Shown here: positions 35,887 through 45,019 of the stretch, piece by piece | Numbering within the stretch: the first letter of the stretch is position 1 | How the letters are laid out: every line of letters begins with the position of its first letter | NCBI RefSeq assembly: GCF_030129945.1 | Contig: NZ_JARRAF010000011.1 | Location: forward strand, 90,785 to 154,784 | Direction: 5' to 3' | Origin: Parachitinimonas caeni | Lineage (GTDB): Bacteria > Pseudomonadota > Gammaproteobacteria > Burkholderiales > Chitinimonadaceae | DNA length: 64,000 nt | Notes under the pieces: generated by a model | The model's input: only the letters and a program-made list of their open reading frames with translations | Databases searched by the model: none | What the model was told of the DNA's origin: nothing | Program-made: the position numbers and the translations under genes

Positions 35887-37710
35887 GTGATCCCAGAGGA
35901 CTTTATTCAGGATTTGCTCAACCGCGTTGATATTGTTGACGTGGTGGATAAATACGTTCCTCTCAAGAAGGCAGGCCAGAATTACCAAGCCTGCTGCCCA
36001 TTCCATAAAGAAAAGTCCCCATCTTTTACGGTTAGCCCAACCAAGCAGTTTTACCACTGCTTTGGTTGTGGTGCGCACGGTTCGGCGTTGGGCTTCCTCA
36101 TGGAGTATAGCGGCCTTGGTTTTGTGGATGCTGTGACTCAGCTTGCTGAGTCGGTCGGTATGCAAGTACCAAAGAACCAGCCAGAGCAGGGGCGATCTGT
36201 TGTTGAGAGCAAGCGCCCTACGCTGGTGGAGGCGTTAACTGCGGCGATGCACTACTACCGCGAGCAGCTGAAGCGTTCACCTGCTGCCATTGAGTACCTT
36301 AAGCAACGTGGCCTGTCCGGGAAAGTGGCCGCAAAATTTGGATTGGGCTTTGCGCCAGCTGGTTGGCAGAATCTGCAAGTCGTTTTTACTGATTATGGCA
36401 ACAGTACCATTTTGCTAGATGCGGGATTGGTGATCGACAGCGAAGAAAAGGGCAGGAGATATGACCGATTTCGTGACCGGATCATGTTCCCCATATTTGA
36501 TCAAAAAGGGCAGGTTGTCGGCTTCGGCGGCAGGGTTCTGGTAAGTGCTTCGGGAGGGAAGGGTGATCCAAAGTATCTGAATTCCCCGGAAACGGCAGTT
36601 TTTGAGAAGGGTAAAGAGCTGTATGGCTTGCCGCAAGCCCGTCAGGCCATCCGCGATCACGACAAAGTTCTGGTGGTTGAGGGGTATATGGATGTGGTCG
36701 CACTGGCCCAGCATGGTGTTGAATATTCGGTAGCCACTTTAGGGACGGCTTGTACCCCGGATCACGTGCGACGTTTGTTTAGGTTGGCCGATGAGGTGAT
36801 CTTCTGTTTTGATGGCGACTCTGCGGGACGCAAGGCAGCGTGGCGGGCCCTCGAGAATTGCCTGCCGCAAGTTGTAGATGGAAAATCCATCTCATTCTTG
36901 TTGCTTCCGGCAGAGCATGATCCGGACAGCTATGTAAAGCAGTTCGGCAAAGAGGCGTTCGAGGACTTGATCAATCTAGAGGCTATTGGATTTGTAACCT
37001 TTGCTGTGCGCGAATTGTCGAACCAAGCCGATCTGGATACCAGCGAAGGGCGTGCCCGCTTTCTTCATCTTGCAAAGCCGCTGACAGAAGCTATTCGGGC
37101 ACCAGCACTGAGAACCATGCTGCGCAAGGCGGTGGCAGAGAGGGCGGGGATCGAAAACGACGAATTGAGGTTGGCTTTTGGTGAGAAAGCTTCCCCTTCT
37201 GCGACGTTTCCGACAGCAAAATTCCGCTGGAATAAAGACGCAACAAAGGTACGGCCAAAGATTATTCGACGCCCACTGGTCCCGGTTGAGCGACGGCTAT
37301 TGCAGCTGGCATTGCTTGCCCCGCAGCTGCTGCAATCAGCACCTGTTGCACTTGGAGAGGTGGACTCGCAGGAATTGCAGGCATTGGCTTTACTCCTTGA
37401 ATTTACCCAGCGCAACCCAAATATACTCAATGGCGCGAATGCTATTGAAGCTATTCAGAGGCAATGTGGTGACTTGGATTTGGGCCAAGTTCTATCTGAA
37501 AGCCTGAGCCTGTTCGAGAGGTTCGGGCAAGAAGAGCTGCAGGCAGAGTGGCTGGCCCAACAGGCCATCTACCGGCAAAGCCTGAGCCGACCATCTACAC
37601 TGGATCGTAAAGGTCAGCTCGAATACAAGGCCGCTCATGGCGGATTGACCGACGCAGAACGAGACGAATATCGGATGTTATTGCTGTCTGCTCGTGACGC
37701 TAAGGTCTGA
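35887..37710 (+). CDS. dnaG: DNA primase
   Basis: Makes RNA primers for replication. N-terminal zinc-binding domain CPFHKEKSPSF...HCFGCG, the core with GFGGRVL, the Toprim motif VVEGYMDVVAL and FCFDGDSAGRKAAWRALE, and a less conserved C-terminal DnaB-interaction region. 607 residues. Start is GTG at 35887, 25 bases after yqeY. Confidence 0.97.
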   Translation: MIPEDFIQDLLNRVDIVDVVDKYVPLKKAGQNYQACCPFHKEKSPSFTVSPTKQFYHCFGCGAHGSALGFLMEYSGLGFVDAVTQLAESVGMQVPKNQPEQGRSVVESKRPTLVEALTAAMHYYREQLKRSPAAIEYLKQRGLSGKVAAKFGLGFAPAGWQNLQVVFTDYGNSTILLDAGLVIDSEEKGRRYDRFRDRIMFPIFDQKGQVVGFGGRVLVSASGGKGDPKYLNSPETAVFEKGKELYGLPQARQAIRDHDKVLVVEGYMDVVALAQHGVEYSVATLGTACTPDHVRRLFRLADEVIFCFDGDSAGRKAAWRALENCLPQVVDGKSISFLLLPAEHDPDSYVKQFGKEAFEDLINLEAIGFVTFAVRELSNQADLDTSEGRARFLHLAKPLTEAIRAPALRTMLRKAVAERAGIENDELRLAFGEKASPSATFPTAKFRWNKDATKVRPKIIRRPLVPVERRLLQLALLAPQLLQSAPVALGEVDSQELQALALLLEFTQRNPNILNGANAIEAIQRQCGDLDLGQVLSESLSLFERFGQEELQAEWLAQQAIYRQSLSRPSTLDRKGQLEYKAAHGGLTDAERDEYRMLLLSARDAKV

Positions 37711-37777
37711 TCCCCCCTCGCAGGACATACCATATCTGCAGGATTATTTTTACTGGCAAACATGGCAAGGATTGCGA

Positions 37778-37783
37778 TATAAT
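37778..37783 (+). promoter_or_regulatory. Consensus -10 element upstream of rpoD
   Basis: TATAAT 41 bases before the rpoD ATG, with TGGCAA at 37754-37759 (18-base spacer) as a weak -35. An internal promoter within the operon is likely. Confidence 0.4.
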
Positions 37784-37824
37784 TCGCGGTTTTCCCGTTT
37801 CAATTTCAGGTACCGAGATCACAC

Positions 37825-39756
37825 ATGGCGGCAGATCAAGATATCGACAAGCTCGAAGGTCGGCAATCCGACACAAAAATGGACGCCGAAGTACGCAAAG
37901 CTCGTTTCAAGAACTTGATCGTTCTCGGAAAGGAACGTGGCTACCTGACTTACGCTGAAATCAACGATCATTTGCCAGAAGACATGCTGGACGCCGAACA
38001 AATCGAAGGCGTTATCAGCATGATCACCAATATGGGCATTCAGGTTTACGATGAAGCCCCTGATGCCGAGACGTTGTTGATGTCAGACTCAACACCGTCC
38101 GTGGCGGATGACGATGCTGTAGAAGAGGCAGAGGCAGCGCTGTCTACGGTGGACTCCGAATTCGGTCGAACGACTGACCCGGTGCGCATGTATATGCGTG
38201 AGATGGGCTCAGTGGAGTTGCTGACGCGTGAAGGCGAAATTGAAATCGCCAAGAGGATCGAAGAAGGCCTCAAACACATGATTCAGGCCATTTCGGCCTG
38301 CCCAACGACAATTGGACAAATCCTCAGCTTGGTGGATCGGGCTTTGGTAGATGAAATCCGCATTGATGAAGTTATTGATGGATTTATCGATCCGAATGCA
38401 GTTGAGGAAGAAGAGCCTGTTGAAATTGCAGAACCTGAAAACGACGAGGATTTGGCGGTTGATGCGGGCGCTGAAGAGGAGGATGAGGATGGCGAAGGTG
38501 GTAGCGCTGTCTCGAATGCTAATCTTGAAGAGTTGAAGGCTCAGGCTAAAGAGCATTTCCAATTAATTCGTGAATTATTTGATGAAATGTGTAAGGTTTT
38601 GGCAAAGCCCGGCACTCAGAATAAGCGTCACCTTGAATTGCAGTCTCAGATTTCTGCTGAATTCATGAAGATTCGCTTTTCTGCGCGTCAAGTTGAAGCA
38701 TTGTGCGATCAGTTGCGCAGCATGGTCGATGAAGTTCGCGGATATGAGCGCGAAATTATGGACATTTGCGTGCAAAAGGTTAAAATGCCTCGCGATCATT
38801 TCATCAAGGTATTTCCTGGGAATGAAGATAATCTGAGCTGGGTGTCTCAGGAAATTAGCGCAGGCAAGCTCTATTCTCCCGTATTAAATCGCTATCAGCA
38901 TGCCATTATGGAAAAGCAGTCCAAATTGGCGGAACTGCAAAAGCGTGCGATGATTCCGATTAAAGATCTTAAAGAGATTAATCGGCAAATGTCGACGGGC
39001 GAGGCAAAAGCCCGCCGCGCCAAGCGGGAGATGATTGAAGCCAACTTGCGTCTGGTTATCTCGATTGCCAAGAAATATACGAACCGTGGCTTGCAGTTCC
39101 TTGATTTGATTCAGGAAGGCAATATCGGTTTAATGAAAGCAGTAGATAAGTTTGAATATCGCCGTGGGTATAAGTTCTCTACATACGCTACATGGTGGAT
39201 TCGTCAGGCAATTACTCGTTCGATTGCTGATCAGGCGCGAACCATTCGAATTCCGGTTCATATGATCGAAACGATCAATAAAATGAACCGCATTAGCAGG
39301 CAAATTTTGCAGGAAACCGGGGTTGAACCAGATCCAGCGTTGCTTGCAGATCGAATGGAAATGCCTGAGGAGAAGATTCGAAAAATTCTCAAGATCGCAA
39401 AAGAGCCGATTTCCATGGAAACCCCGATTGGTGATGACGATGATTCGCATCTAGGGGATTTCATTGAGGACTCTGTGACCATGGCGCCAGTTGAGGCTGC
39501 GGTGTATGCGAGTTTACGTGATGCGACGCGTGAGGTGTTGGATACATTGACCCCGCGTGAGGCAAAAGTGTTGCGTATGCGTTTTGGTATTGAAATGAAT
39601 ACTGATCATACTCTGGAGGAAGTTGGTAAGCAGTTTGATGTTACTCGTGAGCGTATCCGTCAAATTGAAGCCAAAGCATTGCGAAAGCTACGCCATCCAA
39701 CTCGTTCTGAGCGGTTACGTAGTTTCCTTGATGCGAACGGAAATGAGATTACTTAA
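37825..39756 (+). CDS. rpoD: RNA polymerase primary sigma factor RpoD (sigma70)
   Basis: 643 residues. Region 1.1 at the N-terminus ([23 protein letters not shown]), region 1.2 ([24 protein letters not shown]), an acidic non-conserved insert (Glu/Asp-rich near 195-230), region 2 ([51 protein letters not shown]), region 3 and region 4.2 ([30 protein letters not shown]). A CAU tRNA follows 15 bases after the stop. Confidence 0.98.
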   Translation: MAADQDIDKLEGRQSDTKMDAEVRKARFKNLIVLGKERGYLTYAEINDHLPEDMLDAEQIEGVISMITNMGIQVYDEAPDAETLLMSDSTPSVADDDAVEEAEAALSTVDSEFGRTTDPVRMYMREMGSVELLTREGEIEIAKRIEEGLKHMIQAISACPTTIGQILSLVDRALVDEIRIDEVIDGFIDPNAVEEEEPVEIAEPENDEDLAVDAGAEEEDEDGEGGSAVSNANLEELKAQAKEHFQLIRELFDEMCKVLAKPGTQNKRHLELQSQISAEFMKIRFSARQVEALCDQLRSMVDEVRGYEREIMDICVQKVKMPRDHFIKVFPGNEDNLSWVSQEISAGKLYSPVLNRYQHAIMEKQSKLAELQKRAMIPIKDLKEINRQMSTGEAKARRAKREMIEANLRLVISIAKKYTNRGLQFLDLIQEGNIGLMKAVDKFEYRRGYKFSTYATWWIRQAITRSIADQARTIRIPVHMIETINKMNRISRQILQETGVEPDPALLADRMEMPEEKIRKILKIAKEPISMETPIGDDDDSHLGDFIEDSVTMAPVEAAVYASLRDATREVLDTLTPREAKVLRMRFGIEMNTDHTLEEVGKQFDVTRERIRQIEAKALRKLRHPTRSERLRSFLDANGNEIT

Positions 39757-39771
39757 TGTAGAGTAGTTTTG

Positions 39772-39848
39772 GGGCCTGTAGCTCAGTTGGTCAGAGCAGA
39801 GGACTCATAATCCTTTGGTCCAGGGTTCAAGTCCCTGCGGGCCCACCA
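39772..39848 (+). tRNA. tRNA with CAU anticodon, most likely tRNA-Ile2 (lysidine-modified)
   Basis: 77 bases, acceptor GGGCCTG / CGGGCCC (one T-G pair), encoded CCA at 39846-39848, anticodon loop CTCATAA. The arm GGACTCATAATCC and acceptor composition favour Ile2 over elongator Met, and in E. coli ileX (Ile2) also lies close to rpoD. tRNA-Met is the alternative. Confidence 0.85.
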
Positions 39849-39851
39849 AAT

Positions 39852-39897
39852 AAAACAAGCACTTAGCGTAAAAAACTAAGTGCTTGTTTTGTTTTTT
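39852..39897 (+). terminator. Strong terminator after the CAU tRNA
   Basis: 15-bp stem AAAACAAGCACTTAG / CTAAGTGCTTGTTTT, 9-base loop, followed by GTTTTTT. Confidence 0.92.
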
Positions 39898-40189
39898 GCT
39901 CCGCAAATCTCTATTTGGTGGGGTCGATTGGGTTATCTTTTCGATTGCAAGCATAGTGTTCCGTCATTGTTAAATGAACGATGCCTAAGCTGTTTCTGTG
40001 TCGCGAATATTACCGGCCTGCTCAGATTTTTCGTTCCGATCCTTGCCCGGAGATCTCGAAATTGAACCCGTTCAATCGCGGTAGCTGGTTTAGGCGAGGC
40101 AAGTATTGCTGCCTCTTTGGCTTTATCGAAGCGTTTGCGTAGCAGTAGTGATCAAGTTATTTCGGACGCTGTGATAGATGGATGACCAG

Positions 40190-40351
40190 TCATTTCCGCT
40201 CGAAAGCGTTGGGAGGCTGGTAAGCCAATTTGGAGTACAACTGGCGAGTGTTGGGGGACTCAATAATGTAGTCGGCAATATCACGAATGGCCTCATCCTG
40301 ATTGGCATAATTCTGTCGCCAGATACGCTCCATTTTTAGACTAAGTAAAAA
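40190..40351 (-). pseudogene. IS3-family transposase C-terminal remnant
   Basis: On the minus strand: SLKMERIWRQNYANQDEAIRD, then DIADYII, LYSKLAYQPPNAFERK. This matches the C-terminal end of the IS3-family OrfB integrase (SLKxERxW, YNxxRxHSxLGxxxPxxFE), with the catalytic core missing. Codons upstream of 40351 are unrelated to a transposase and merge with repeat copy C. A relic, not a working gene. Confidence 0.7.
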
Positions 40352-40433
40352 GCGCCCCATCACTGCATATTCCAGCAATTGCCCTTGCGGCTCATACGGC
40401 AATTTGGAGCTGGCCTCGAACGCCCTGCCTCCC

Positions 40434-40617
40434 TGCAAGGGGGATGTCGTGGCTGCAAGCCGCTTTGCGGCAATGGCCACCCAAGGCTGGGGTCGATTTT
40501 TGAGTTGGCCTCGCTAGGGTTCGCTTATTTAGCCTACTAAGCTTCACTTACCCTGCCTAGCCACACCCCAAAACTCAGCCTGGCGCGACTGTGAGCCTAA
40601 TGTCAACAGAACCTAGG
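40434..40617 (-). repeat. Dispersed repeat, copy C (right part)
   Basis: GGGGTCGATTTTTGAGT at 40489-40505 is identical to copy B (24512-24528). The right end, read on the minus strand, is CTAGGTTCTGTTGACATTAG. The left terminus is missing, replaced by IS3 remnant sequence. The element ends only about two bases before the candidate -10 of prfB. Confidence 0.65.
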
Positions 40618-40618
40618 T

Positions 40619-40624
40619 TATAAT
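40619..40624 (+). promoter_or_regulatory. Consensus -10 element upstream of prfB
   Basis: TATAAT 38 bases before the prfB ATG. The position where a -35 would fall lies inside repeat copy C; no good -35 match is seen. Confidence 0.45.
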
Positions 40625-40661
40625 TACCGGTTTTCCGCAAGCCCGATCAGGGAGCATGAAC

Positions 40662-41766
40662 ATGGAAGCCGAACGCATCAATCAGATTGAAAGCCAACTG
40701 GCCGACCTGGCCACCCGTAACGAAGAACTGCGGAGGTATCTTTGACTACGCCAACAAGAAAGATCGCCTAGAAGAAGTCACCCGCCTGACTGAAGATCCG
40801 GACATCTGGAACGACGCCAAACGTGCTCAGGAGCTGGGTCGTGAACGCAAGTTGCTCGAAGGCGTAGTCGTCAACATCGACAGCATCGCCCAGACCATTG
40901 CAGACAGCCGCGATCTCTTCACTATGGGGCGTGAAGAAAACGACAACGATACCCTCGAAGCCGTTGCCCTTGACGTCGCAGACATCGAGGCCAAAGTAGC
41001 TGACCTCGAATTCAAGCGGATGTTCTCCAACCCGATGGACCCCAATGCCTGCTTTCTGGACATCCAGTCTGGCGCTGGCGGCACCGAAGCCCAAGACTGG
41101 GCGGGTATGCTGCATCGTATGTATATGCGCTACTGTGAGCGCAAAGGTTTCACCGTAGAAGTCATCGAAGTATCGGAAGGCGAAGTGGCGGGTATTACCA
41201 GTGCCACCCTCAAGATCACTGGCGAATACGCATATGGCTTTATGCGCACGGAAACTGGCGTGCATCGGCTGGTGCGGGTATCACCGTTCGACTCGAATGC
41301 CCGTCGCCATACCTCTTTCTCGTCGGTCTTTGTCTACCCTGAAGTCGATGACAGTATCGAGATCGACATCAACCCGGCAGACCTGCGCATCGACACCTTT
41401 CGCGCTAGCGGCGCAGGCGGTCAGCACATCAACAAGACGGACTCTGCCGTCCGTATGACCCACCTGCCAACAGGCATCGTGGTACAGTGCCAGAACGACC
41501 GCTCGCAACACCGCAATCGTGACGAAGCCATGCAGATGCTGAAAGCACGGCTCTACGAGCTGGAAATGCGCAAGCGCAATGAAGAAAAGCAGGCCCTCGA
41601 AGCCACCAAGTCCGATGTGGGTTGGGGCCACCAGATCCGCTCTTACGTCTTCGACCAGTCACGCATTAAAGATCTGCGTACCGGCTACGAAGTTGGCAAC
41701 ATTAAGGGTGTGATGGATGGCGACCTTGACGGCTTTATCGAAGCCAGCCTGAAGCAAGGCGTCTAA
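40662..41766 (+). CDS. prfB: Peptide chain release factor 2, programmed +1 frameshift
   Basis: Releases chains at UGA and UAA. The first frame runs 27 codons from ATG 40662 to CTT TGA (40740-40745); a +1 shift at CTTTGA continues with [12 protein letters not shown]. An internal Shine-Dalgarno GGAGG (40732-40736) sits three bases before the CTT, the same spacing as the E. coli autoregulatory site. The body has the tripeptide GGQ in [17 protein letters not shown] and 367 residues after shifting. GGGAG (40650-40654) favours ATG 40662 over 40656. Self-regulation by RF2 level is the known role of the shift. Confidence 0.97.
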
Positions 41767-41774
41767 ACGCCACC

Positions 41775-41807
41775 GCCTGCGCCCACCCGCCGGTTCCCGG
41801 CGCAGGC
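41775..41807 (+). terminator. Hairpin after prfB
   Basis: Stem GCCTGCGCC / GGCGCAGGC (9 bp) with a 15-base loop, then CTTCCCACTTTTT. Probably a weak terminator or mRNA-stabilising hairpin before the gcvR-like gene. Confidence 0.5.
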
Positions 41808-41836
41808 CTTCCCACTTTTTCCCGGAGAACCGCATC

Positions 41837-42352
41837 ATGTCTCAATTCCTGATCGTGACCGTCATCGGTGATGACAAACCCGGCCTGGTCGAACAATTGT
41901 CCGCTGCCATTAGCGCACAAGGTGGCAACTGGCTCGAAGGCAGCATGTCGCGGCTGGCCGGAAAATTTGCCGGCATTGTCAAAGTGGGCGTACCCGCTGA
42001 CAAAGTTGCCAGCCTGCGCGAAGCACTCGGCGCCCTTCCGTCACTCAAGGTAACCGCCGAGCTCTCGGATGAATGTACAAATCGCAGCGCCCGTCGCCTG
42101 ACCTTGTCACTGGTAGGCCTAGACCGGATTGGCATCGTCCGCGAAGTATCGCAAGCCTTGGCTCGCCACGCCGTCAATGTCGAAAAGCTTGCCACCCATA
42201 CCAGCAGCGCTGCCATGTCCGCAGAGATGCTGTTCCATGCCGCCGCTGAACTGACCGTGGCCGAGGGTTTCGACACCACCGCCCTGCAGCGCGATCTGGA
42301 GCGGCTATCGAATGACCTGATCGTAGACATCACCCTAGGCGAATCCGCCTGA
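41837..42352 (+). CDS. GcvR-like ACT-domain regulatory protein
   Basis: 171 residues with two ACT domains: FLIVTVIGDDKPGLVEQLSAAI and LTLSLVGLDRIGIVREVSQAL both show the beta-alpha start of ACT folds. This arrangement is that of GcvR, which binds glycine and inhibits GcvA in E. coli. No gcv genes are in the window, so the target is unproven. GGAGAA upstream; 35 bases before lysS. Confidence 0.85.
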   Translation: MSQFLIVTVIGDDKPGLVEQLSAAISAQGGNWLEGSMSRLAGKFAGIVKVGVPADKVASLREALGALPSLKVTAELSDECTNRSARRLTLSLVGLDRIGIVREVSQALARHAVNVEKLATHTSSAAMSAEMLFHAAAELTVAEGFDTTALQRDLERLSNDLIVDITLGESA

Positions 42353-42387
42353 AACCCTGAATTATTTACCGTAAACAGACCTGTACC

Positions 42388-43890
42388 ATGAGCGAAGAAA
42401 CGCAAGCCCTACCCCAAGACGACAATCACATCATCGCCGAACGCCGCGCCAAACTGGCTGAAATCCGCAAATCGGGAGTTGCCTTCCCTAACGATTTCGA
42501 GCGCCGCGACCTGGCCGCCCTGCTGCACGCCAAATATGGTGAGAAAACTGCCGAAGAACTCGAAGCCGCTGGCGTCGAAGTTGCCGTAGCCGGCCGCATG
42601 ATGTTGAAACGTGTGATGGGTAAAGCCAGCTTCGCCACGATTCAGGATGGTTCCGCCCGTATCCAGCTGTTCATCAGCAACGATGGCGTTGGCGAAGCCG
42701 TACATGGCAGCTTCAAACACTGGGACCTCGGCGACATCCTTGGCGCCAAGGGCCTGCTGTTCAAAACCAAGACCGGTGAACTCACCATCAAAGTCAGCGA
42801 ACTGCGCCTCCTGACCAAATCCCTGCGCCCCCTGCCAGGTGACTGGTATGGTCTGTCGGATCAGGAGCAAAAGTATCGTCAGCGCTACCTTGATCTGATC
42901 ACCAACGAAAACAGTCGCGCCACCTTCGTCAATCGCTCGAAGATTGTGCAAAAGGTGCGCGAAGTCATGGTTGGCGAGGGTTACCTCGAAGTTGAAACGC
43001 CAATGATGCACGTCATCCCCGGCGGTGCCGCTGCCAAGCCTTTCGTTACACATCACAACACCCTGGACATGCCGCTATTCCTGCGAATTGCCCCAGAGTT
43101 ATACCTGAAGCGGCTGGTGGTGGGCGGTATGGAGCGTGTGTTTGAAATCAACCGCAACTTCCGTAACGAGGGCATGAGTACCCGTCACAACCCCGAATTC
43201 ACCATGATGGAGTTCTACGAAGCCTACGCCGACTACCGCCGGATGATGGAGCTGACTGAACACGTCATTCGCGAATCAGCACGAGCGGTTCACGGCCATG
43301 CCGTCGTCGAATACCAAGGCAAGATTGTTGACCTCTCAAAGCCATTCGAGCGCCTTACCGTCGTGCAGGCCATCATCAAGTACAACCCGCAATACACCGA
43401 GGAACAGCTGAACGATCGCGCTTGGCTCAAGGCAGAAATCGAAAGGCTGGGTGGCAAGCTGTTTGTCACCGATGGCATCGCCGGTCTGCAATTCAGCCTG
43501 TTCGAGGAAACCACCGAAACCAAACTGTGGGAACCCACCTACATTATCGACTACCCGGTCGAAATCTCGCCTTTGGCACGCGGCTCCGACAGCCGTCCTG
43601 GTGTTACCGAGCGTTTCGAGTTGTTCGTTGTTGGCCGCGAATTAGCCAACGGCTTCTCCGAACTCAACGACCCGGAAGACCAGGCCGAGCGCTTCCTGGA
43701 TCAAGTCAAGCAAAAGGACGCTGGCGACGACGAAGCCATGCACTACGATGCCGACTACATCCGTGCGCTGGAATATGGCATGCCCCCGACAGGTGGTTGT
43801 GGCATTGGCATCGACCGTCTGGTCATGCTGTTGACCGACGCCCCCTCCATTCGCGACGTCATCCTGTTCCCCCAGATGCGCCCGGAGTAA
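42388..43890 (+). CDS. lysS: Lysine-tRNA ligase, class II
   Basis: 500 residues. N-terminal anticodon-binding OB fold ([30 protein letters not shown]), motif 1 around [23 protein letters not shown], motif 2 [26 protein letters not shown], and motif 3 [15 protein letters not shown]. Full length and intact. tRNA-Thr follows with its own promoter. Confidence 0.98.
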   Translation: MSEETQALPQDDNHIIAERRAKLAEIRKSGVAFPNDFERRDLAALLHAKYGEKTAEELEAAGVEVAVAGRMMLKRVMGKASFATIQDGSARIQLFISNDGVGEAVHGSFKHWDLGDILGAKGLLFKTKTGELTIKVSELRLLTKSLRPLPGDWYGLSDQEQKYRQRYLDLITNENSRATFVNRSKIVQKVREVMVGEGYLEVETPMMHVIPGGAAAKPFVTHHNTLDMPLFLRIAPELYLKRLVVGGMERVFEINRNFRNEGMSTRHNPEFTMMEFYEAYADYRRMMELTEHVIRESARAVHGHAVVEYQGKIVDLSKPFERLTVVQAIIKYNPQYTEEQLNDRAWLKAEIERLGGKLFVTDGIAGLQFSLFEETTETKLWEPTYIIDYPVEISPLARGSDSRPGVTERFELFVVGRELANGFSELNDPEDQAERFLDQVKQKDAGDDEAMHYDADYIRALEYGMPPTGGCGIGIDRLVMLLTDAPSIRDVILFPQMRPE

Positions 43891-43900
43891 GCTAGTAGCG

Positions 43901-43929
43901 TTGTATAAACAAGAACCGCCCGATATAAT
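43901..43929 (+). promoter_or_regulatory. Promoter of tRNA-Thr
   Basis: TTGTAT (43901-43906), 17-base spacer, TATAAT (43924-43929), then GTGCGG; the tRNA begins 13 bases after the -10. Confidence 0.7.
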
Positions 43930-43941
43930 GTGCGGCTCTTC

Positions 43942-44017
<76 letters not shown>

Positions 44018-44050
44018 CCCAAACTTTTACGAGTTGGGTAGAAACAGACA

Positions 44051-44086
44051 AACCCCTTGATACTGCTCGGTTTCAAGGGGTTTTTT
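44051..44086 (+). terminator. Terminator after tRNA-Thr
   Basis: Stem AACCCCTTGA / TCAAGGGGTT, 12-base loop, followed by TTTT. Confidence 0.9.
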
Positions 44087-44150
44087 GTTGCCTGTCCTCC
44101 TGCCATTCCCCCGCCTTTACACCCCCTTTTCGACGCCTTCTACGCCAGAA

Positions 44151-44460
44151 TTACGCCTCGTTTACGCCAAAATTTAGGGGGTTCTTGTGCATCGACGGCC
44201 AGTTGTAGCTAGTAGCTATTGAGCCCCCCTTTGTCACACCCATTGCCTGATTGCCGCCACATGCCCCGGCAGCGTCGGGGTGAGCTTTGACATGGGAAGC
44301 ATCAATCTTCAGCCACTCAAAGTCCGGGGCAGAGATCAAACCGTTCATGCAGTTTTCCCGGACGCCCTTGTTGTGCCATTGGTAAAAGCGTCGATGGGTG
44401 TTTTTTTAGTCGCCCAGATCGGGAGGAGGATTCCTTCATGGTGCACCTGTCTGCAAAATC
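44151..44460 (-). pseudogene. IS5-family transposase remnant, frameshifted
   Basis: The minus strand reads RNPPPDLGD, a stop, then KNTHRRFYQWHNKGVREN, then DFEWLKIDASHVKAHPDAAGA and CGGNQAMGVTKGG; after that the homology continues only in another frame (LQLAVDA). This matches IS5-group transposases (THRRFxxWxxKGVWE; IDASHVKxHPxAAGA; GGNQAMGxTKGGxNTKxHLAVDA). There is at least one in-frame stop and one frameshift, so it is inactive. It sits near tRNA-Thr and a truncated integrase. Confidence 0.8.
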
Positions 44461-44838
44461 CATAAAATGTCATGTATAAACAATGTGTTGCATTTGTCTG
44501 CCTCAACCCAATCTCCTCGTCGTCCCGGAAGAGGCGGCTCCAGTAGGAGCTAGGTTGCTTCGGATATGTCATGGCGACGATACGCTGGCACAGCTATGGA
44601 TTCGGATGTCATTGTCAAATATTTAATACCTGAACGTTCTTGTGACGACACCTTCTTGCGAACTGCGTGAACGACTCATCAAAACCCCCTTGAACACCAA
44701 TAAGCACGGTAAACCAACTGCGCCTTCTGCGTAGACCTCGCAGCTCAACCAGAACCCTCTCGCCAAATACGTACAAGTGGTGTTTTCTGTTTTTGCCTGT
44801 TATTGACCAGATTTGTACGCGCGCCCATAAACCTAGCA
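44461..44838. other. Stretch without a supported gene
   Basis: Open frames here, including a 103-codon frame on the minus strand, show no recognisable family and no good ribosome binding site. Probably decayed element sequence. Confidence 0.4.
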
Positions 44839-44931
44839 TTGATGCGGGGTGACGGCAGGGAGTTAGTCCGTACAATTGGATTTGTACGAACTTACCTGCA
44901 AACAGGCAGCACACGGCAGCCCCCATTAATG

Positions 44932-44975
44932 CAAAACGCCAATGCCGCGTTAAACCTCAACGACAGCATTGGCGT
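44932..44975 (-). terminator. Rho-independent terminator of the first PQQ-type gene
   Basis: Stem ACGCCAATGC / GCATTGGCGT with a 20-base loop; on the minus strand it is followed by TTTTGC. Present in both duplication units. Confidence 0.8.
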
Positions 44976-45019
44976 GGTGAAAGAGCGGGTTGCCAGGGAG
45001 TGGTTCTGGCAACGACCGC

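Noticed and set aside
44615..44926. 103-codon minus-strand frame before the first PQQ gene
   Set aside because: No homology, no binding site, and it overlaps duplicated noncoding flank.
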